DNA of 7,788 bases from Patescibacteria group bacterium (GTDB lineage Bacteria; Patescibacteriota; Minisyncoccia; Minisyncoccales; JASEJS01): positions 1-7,788 of the forward strand of contig JASEJS010000030.1 of NCBI GenBank assembly GCA_030016765.1, in the 5' to 3' direction. Shown here piece after piece: positions 4,991 through 7,788 of the stretch (position 1 is the stretch's first letter; the number at the start of each line of letters is the position of its first letter). The notes beneath the pieces are model-generated. The model saw only the letters and a program-made list of their open reading frames with translations, was not told where the DNA came from and ran no database searches. Position numbers and translations under genes: made by a program.

Positions 4991-5017
4991 ATAATTGATG
5001 GTTAATAAATCTTCAAA
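4988..5017 (-). promoter_or_regulatory. Probable promoter of the glycosyltransferase gene
   Basis: On the - strand TATAAT (4988-4993) is a perfect -10 box, with a weaker TTTGAA (5012-5017) 18 bp upstream as -35. Transcription would start near 4981 and leave a leader of about 12 nt with no Shine-Dalgarno site. The box overlaps the -10 of the dnaB promoter, so the two divergent promoters would compete for polymerase. Confidence 0.5.
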
Positions 5018-6368
5018 CTTTGAATTACCAGAGAGATTGCCACCTCAGAATATTGAGGCTGAAAAATCTCTGCTTGGCTGTTTGATGTTGGATAAAAATG
5101 CCATCATAAAAGTGGCTGATTTTTTGAAGCCTCCTGATTTTTATAAAGGAATTCACCAAGAGATTTATCAGGCCATACTAGATCTTTTCGAAAAAGGGGA
5201 GCCAATTGACCTTTTATCAGTTTCTAATCGACTTAAAGAAAAAGATTTGCTGGAAGAAGTTGGGGGGATAAGTTTCTTAACCGAATTGATCAATTCTGTT
5301 CCCACTGCCAGCCATGTCTTAAGCTATGCTAAAATTGTTCAGCGAAAAAAAATTCTAAGAGATTTAATCGAAGCCTCCCAGGAAATCGGATTAATGGGCT
5401 ACAATGAATCAGAAGATGTTGAGGTTTTATTAGATCAGGCTGAAAAAAAAATTTTTAGCATTGCCCAAGCTGGTTTGACCCAAGATTTTTTACCAGTAAA
5501 AAGTGCTCTGGAAGAAGCCTTTGAAAGAATTGATAAATTATCAAAATACAAGAAAATTCCTCGCGGTCTTCCCACTGGCTTTACTGATTTAGATAATATT
5601 TTAGCTGGTCTTCAAAAATCTGATTTAATAATTTTAGCTTCCCGACCTGGCCTTGGAAAAAGTGCCTTGGCAACTAACATTGCCGCTCACATTGCTATTT
5701 CGGAAAAATCACCAGTGGGGATATTTAGTCTGGAGATGTCAAAAGATCAATTGGTAGATAGATTAATTGCTTCCCAGGCAGGAATTGATTTATGGAAGCT
5801 TCGAACCGGAAGGTTATCTGATCAAGGAGAGGATAATGATTTTACGAGAATTCAGCGGGCTTTGGGAGTTTTATCTGAAGCTCCAATTTATATTGATGAT
5901 GCTGCCTCTCCAAATATTTTACAGATGAAGGCAATGGCTAGAAGATTACAGGCTGAAAATGGTTTGGGTTTAATTGTAGTTGATTATTTACAATTAATAG
6001 AGCCAAGAAATCCAGCCGAACCAGTAGTTCGTCAAATAACTGAAATCTCTAGATCTCTAAAAGGTTTAGCCCGAGAGCTTAATGTTCCAGTTTTGGCTTT
6101 ATCCCAGCTTTCTCGAGCAGTTGAAAGTAGATCTCCCCAGATTCCAAGATTGGCTGACCTCAGAGAAAGCGGGAGCTTGGAGCAAGATGCCGATGTAGTT
6201 TTATTTATCTATCGTGAAGATCGCTATCGTCCTGATACTCCCAGAAAAAATATTGCCGATATCATTATTGCCAAACACAGAAATGGACCGGTAGGAAAAG
6301 TTGAATTATACTTTGATGAAAGAACAGTGAGTTTTAGAAAATTAGAAAAAATATATGAAACAGAATGA
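4998..6368 (+). CDS. dnaB: Replicative DNA helicase
   Basis: The 456-residue protein is the hexameric 5'-3' helicase that unwinds DNA at the replication fork. The N-terminal domain (about 14-115, LPPQNIEAEKSLLGCLM onward) mediates hexamer and primase contacts. The RecA-type ATPase domain follows from about residue 188: PTGFTDLDNI, Walker A SRPGLGKS (215-222) with K221, FSLEMS (243-248), Walker B LIVVDYLQL (325-333), SQLSR (369-373) and the arginine-finger region AKHRNGPVG (425-433). Length is normal and there is no intein. The ATG at 4998 is chosen over TTG at 4995 because the predicted mRNA begins at about this ATG. recR overlaps its end by 4 nt (ATGA), indicating a coupled replication/repair operon. 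Confidence 0.97.
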   Translation: MVNKSSNFELPERLPPQNIEAEKSLLGCLMLDKNAIIKVADFLKPPDFYKGIHQEIYQAILDLFEKGEPIDLLSVSNRLKEKDLLEEVGGISFLTELINSVPTASHVLSYAKIVQRKKILRDLIEASQEIGLMGYNESEDVEVLLDQAEKKIFSIAQAGLTQDFLPVKSALEEAFERIDKLSKYKKIPRGLPTGFTDLDNILAGLQKSDLIILASRPGLGKSALATNIAAHIAISEKSPVGIFSLEMSKDQLVDRLIASQAGIDLWKLRTGRLSDQGEDNDFTRIQRALGVLSEAPIYIDDAASPNILQMKAMARRLQAENGLGLIVVDYLQLIEPRNPAEPVVRQITEISRSLKGLARELNVPVLALSQLSRAVESRSPQIPRLADLRESGSLEQDADVVLFIYREDRYRPDTPRKNIADIIIAKHRNGPVGKVELYFDERTVSFRKLEKIYETE

Positions 6369-6985
6369 CCTATCCTCCTCTAATTCAAAAACTCATTGAT
6401 TTATTTTCAAAATTTCCTACAGTGGGACCACGAACTGCTACCCGCCTTGTTTTTTATTTATTAAGATCATCAAAAGGAGAGATAGAAGAATTAATAAAAT
6501 CAATTTCAGCTTTAAAGCAAGAAATTAAAATCTGCCCTTTCTGTTTTAATTTTTTTGAAGGCGAAGGAGAACTTTGCCAAATTTGTGCTGATCCTTCCAG
6601 AGATAAAACTTTACTTTGTATTGTTGAAAAAGAGAGCGATTTAATTTCAATTGAAAAGACTAAAAAATATAATGGTCTTTATTTTATTTTAGGAGGAACG
6701 GTTTCTACTCTTAAAAAAGAGGATATTAAAAAAATAAGAACAGAGGAACTTTTAGAGAGAATAAAAAACCCAGAAAAATTTGGGATATCTCAAGCTGATT
6801 TTAAAGAACTCATCATTGCTACTAATCCTACTACTGAAGGAGAAGCCACGGCCTTATATTTAGAAAGAATACTCAAACCCCTAAATAAAAAAATCACTCG
6901 ATTAGGGAGAGGTTTGCCAGTAGGCGGAGAACTGGAATACGCCGATGAAGAAACCTTAAGTTCAGCCTTGGAAAGTAGAAAATAA
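6365..6985 (+). CDS. recR: Recombination mediator protein RecR
   Basis: The 206-residue protein works with RecF and RecO to load RecA on gapped DNA. The N-terminal helix-hairpin-helix includes FPTVGPRTATRLVFYLL (17-33). A four-Cys zinc finger follows (C57, C60, C71, C74). The Toprim domain begins with LLCIVEKESDLISIEKTKKY (83-101) and continues through ATNPTTEGEATALYL (152-166). The C terminus has the family motif TRLGRGLPVGGELEYADEETL (about 178-198). Length is normal for RecR. Its ATG overlaps the dnaB TGA as ATGA, and no ribosome site is seen, so it is likely translated by coupling with dnaB. No terminator separates it from the following promoter at 6997. Confidence 0.97.
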   Translation: MTYPPLIQKLIDLFSKFPTVGPRTATRLVFYLLRSSKGEIEELIKSISALKQEIKICPFCFNFFEGEGELCQICADPSRDKTLLCIVEKESDLISIEKTKKYNGLYFILGGTVSTLKKEDIKKIRTEELLERIKNPEKFGISQADFKELIIATNPTTEGEATALYLERILKPLNKKITRLGRGLPVGGELEYADEETLSSALESRK

Positions 6986-6996
6986 AAATTTTTAGC

Positions 6997-7024
6997 TTGA
7001 CAGTAATTTTTGAAATGATATCCT
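6997..7024 (+). promoter_or_regulatory. Promoter of the 53-residue coiled-coil gene
   Basis: TTGACA (6997-7002), 16 bp, then TG at 7016-7017 and TATCCT at 7019-7024 form an extended -10 promoter with the same geometry as those at 43 and 4963. The predicted start is at about 7030-7032, 5-7 nt before the ATG at 7037. Confidence 0.65.
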
Positions 7025-7036
7025 TAAATTGGGAAT

Positions 7037-7198
7037 ATGACTGAGGAAAATCTTAAACAATTAATTGAAGATATTTTAGAAATAATCAAGCTCGACATCG
7101 AATTTATTAAGAATGAACTCAAGCAGAAAATCTCCCGAGATGAATTTGTTGCTTTGGAAAGAAGAGTCAGTATGCTTGAAGCAAAATTAAATAGATAA
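7037..7198 (+). CDS. Small coiled-coil protein (53 aa), function unknown
   Basis: This short gene runs from ATG at 7037 to TAA at 7196-7198. The protein is charged and helical throughout: MTEENLKQLIEDILEIIK, then EFIKNELKQKI, then a second helix DEFVALERRVSMLEAKLNR, separated by a K-I-S-R turn near residue 33. Hydrophobic residues at heptad-like spacing suggest a coiled coil, probably an oligomer. There is no Cys, signal peptide or membrane segment. A consensus promoter a few bases upstream and a strong terminator downstream frame it as a one-gene unit, which supports its being real. I do not recognise a family; it could be a small structural or regulatory protein. Confidence 0.7.
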   Translation: MTEENLKQLIEDILEIIKLDIEFIKNELKQKISRDEFVALERRVSMLEAKLNR

Positions 7199-7232
7199 GA
7201 TTATTTCGGATAATTTGAAAGAACTTTCTCCT

Positions 7233-7261
7233 GCCTTGAAGCAAAAGCTTCAAGGCTTTTT
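7233..7261 (+). terminator. Strong intrinsic terminator after the coiled-coil gene
   Basis: A perfect 10-bp stem (7233-7242 GCCTTGAAGC with 7247-7256 GCTTCAAGGC) with an AAAA loop is followed by TTTTT (7257-7261). It works only on the + strand, as no U tract lies on the other side. The 12-mer CTTGAAGCAAAA of its 5' arm and loop also occurs near the end of the gene (about 7175-7186), which may be chance. Confidence 0.92.
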
Positions 7262-7361
7262 CTAATTTGCAAATTAAATTTCTAAATTAAAAAATAAGGG
7301 AAGGAGAAAAAATAAAAAATTTTTACTCTTTTGTTTTTCCTAACCTGTATATTAGAAAATT

Positions 7362-7787
7362 TTACTTTGTGGTTTTCTCTTTTAAAAACTCTTCTACCTC
7401 GCCTCTATAAGATGGTTCAAAATCATCGATATCTATTTCTCGAATTTGAATCTCTGTCTTCTCAGGATTTTCAATAGCTCCTTTTAGCACTTCATAGAAA
7501 TGCCCAGTGATGCTAGTAATTACTTCTGTTCTTGTTTTCTGGTCTTCCCTATCTATATAAAAGGTCCATAACTCAGGTTTATCCGTGGGGTGGATTCCTA
7601 CCCATTTCTTTCCTATTGCAATTTCTTTGTCTTCATCCTTTACAGTAATTACCGCATACTCCGTGTCTTCGAGTTTTTTCTCTACTTCACTGACAAAACC
7701 TTCTACTCGCTTTGCCTTTTCTCGCCTTTCTTCTTTTTCTTTCTGGTACTGCTTATAAGTCCTCTCAAACTTTTCTATGAGCTCCAT
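7362..7787 (-). CDS. Acidic hypothetical protein, N terminus at the window edge
   Basis: The ORF ends at 7362 and its first ATG is at 7785-7787, one base from the edge, so it may be complete at 141 residues or may be the C-terminal part of a longer protein. Residues 1-40 (EKFERTYKQYQKEKEERREKA and on) are strongly helical and probably coiled coil. The middle (about 43-80) looks like beta strands, with AVITVKDEDKEIAIGKKWVGI and PELWTFYIDRED. The C-terminal part is acidic and helical. There is no Cys, membrane segment or motif that I recognise, and no function is offered. Some stretches are richer in G/C than the rest of the window (a rough manual count, 32-45% per 60-base line), which might hint at a different history. 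No convincing terminator follows it on the - strand. Confidence 0.6.
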   Translation of the reverse strand: MELIEKFERTYKQYQKEKEERREKAKRVEGFVSEVEKKLEDTEYAVITVKDEDKEIAIGKKWVGIHPTDKPELWTFYIDREDQKTRTEVITSITGHFYEVLKGAIENPEKTEIQIREIDIDDFEPSYRGEVEEFLKEKTTK

Positions 7788-7788
7788 T

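Noticed and set aside
4995..4997. TTG start for dnaB giving an extra N-terminal Met
   Set aside because: It lies at or upstream of the predicted transcription start, and ATG follows immediately at 4998.
7335..7359. Hairpin as - strand terminator after the last gene
   Set aside because: The stem is weak (mostly A-T with one G-T pair) and is followed by AACAAAAGAG in place of a U tract on the - strand.
7262..7361. Non-coding gap searched for RNA genes or small ORFs
   Set aside because: Only homopolymer-rich A/T sequence and a short palindrome AATTTGCAAATT were seen; nothing supports a feature.
1..7788. CRISPR arrays, tRNA or rRNA genes, insertion sequences, and recoded TGA
   Set aside because: No spaced direct repeats, cloverleaf, transposase or terminal inverted repeats were seen, and TGA ends both cysS and dnaB at the expected protein lengths.

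Overview
The window is AT-rich, tightly packed bacterial DNA with Lys/Ile/Phe-rich proteins, gaps of a few bases between genes, few Shine-Dalgarno sites and several promoters whose predicted start lies at or within a few bases of an ATG. TGA is used as a stop (cysS, dnaB), so this is the standard bacterial code. Together with the reduced gene style this suggests a Patescibacteria/CPR genome, perhaps Parcubacteria. That placement is inference from composition and gene style, not a database match.

Layout. (1) 43-2555, + strand: a cysteine operon. A strong promoter (43-70) leads to an unlisted 25-codon ORF (82-159) with four Cys codons in a five-codon block, followed by mutually exclusive RNA hairpins and an intrinsic terminator ending 4 nt before cysK, then cysS. 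This has all the parts of a ribosome-mediated, cysteine-responsive transcription attenuator controlling synthesis of cysteine (CysK) and its charging to tRNA (CysS). It is the main discovery of the window. (2) 2552-3743, + strand: a promoter overlapping the cysS stop codon, then a DUF5678-like small protein, a retropepsin-like aspartic protease and a two-helix membrane protein with a bacterial PH domain. (3) 3749-4969, - strand: a GT4 glycosyltransferase, convergent with the PH gene through terminators that lie inside coding sequence. (4) 4963-6985, + strand: a divergent promoter, then dnaB (replicative helicase) and recR (recombination mediator) overlapping by 4 nt. (5) 6997-7261, + strand: a single small gene for a 53-residue coiled-coil protein with its own promoter and terminator. 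(6) 7262-7361: a non-coding AT-rich gap. (7) 7362-7787, - strand: an unrecognised acidic protein that starts at, or runs off, the window edge.

The first unit makes functional sense as a whole: cysteine shortage would stall the leading ribosome on its Cys codons, free the antiterminator, and raise both cysteine synthesis and cysteinyl-tRNA formation. Other points of interest are a 36-nt in-frame palindromic insertion with 5-bp direct repeats inside cysS, an Asp in place of a zinc-ligand Cys in CysS, and near-identical extended -10 promoters in front of the cys operon and dnaB.
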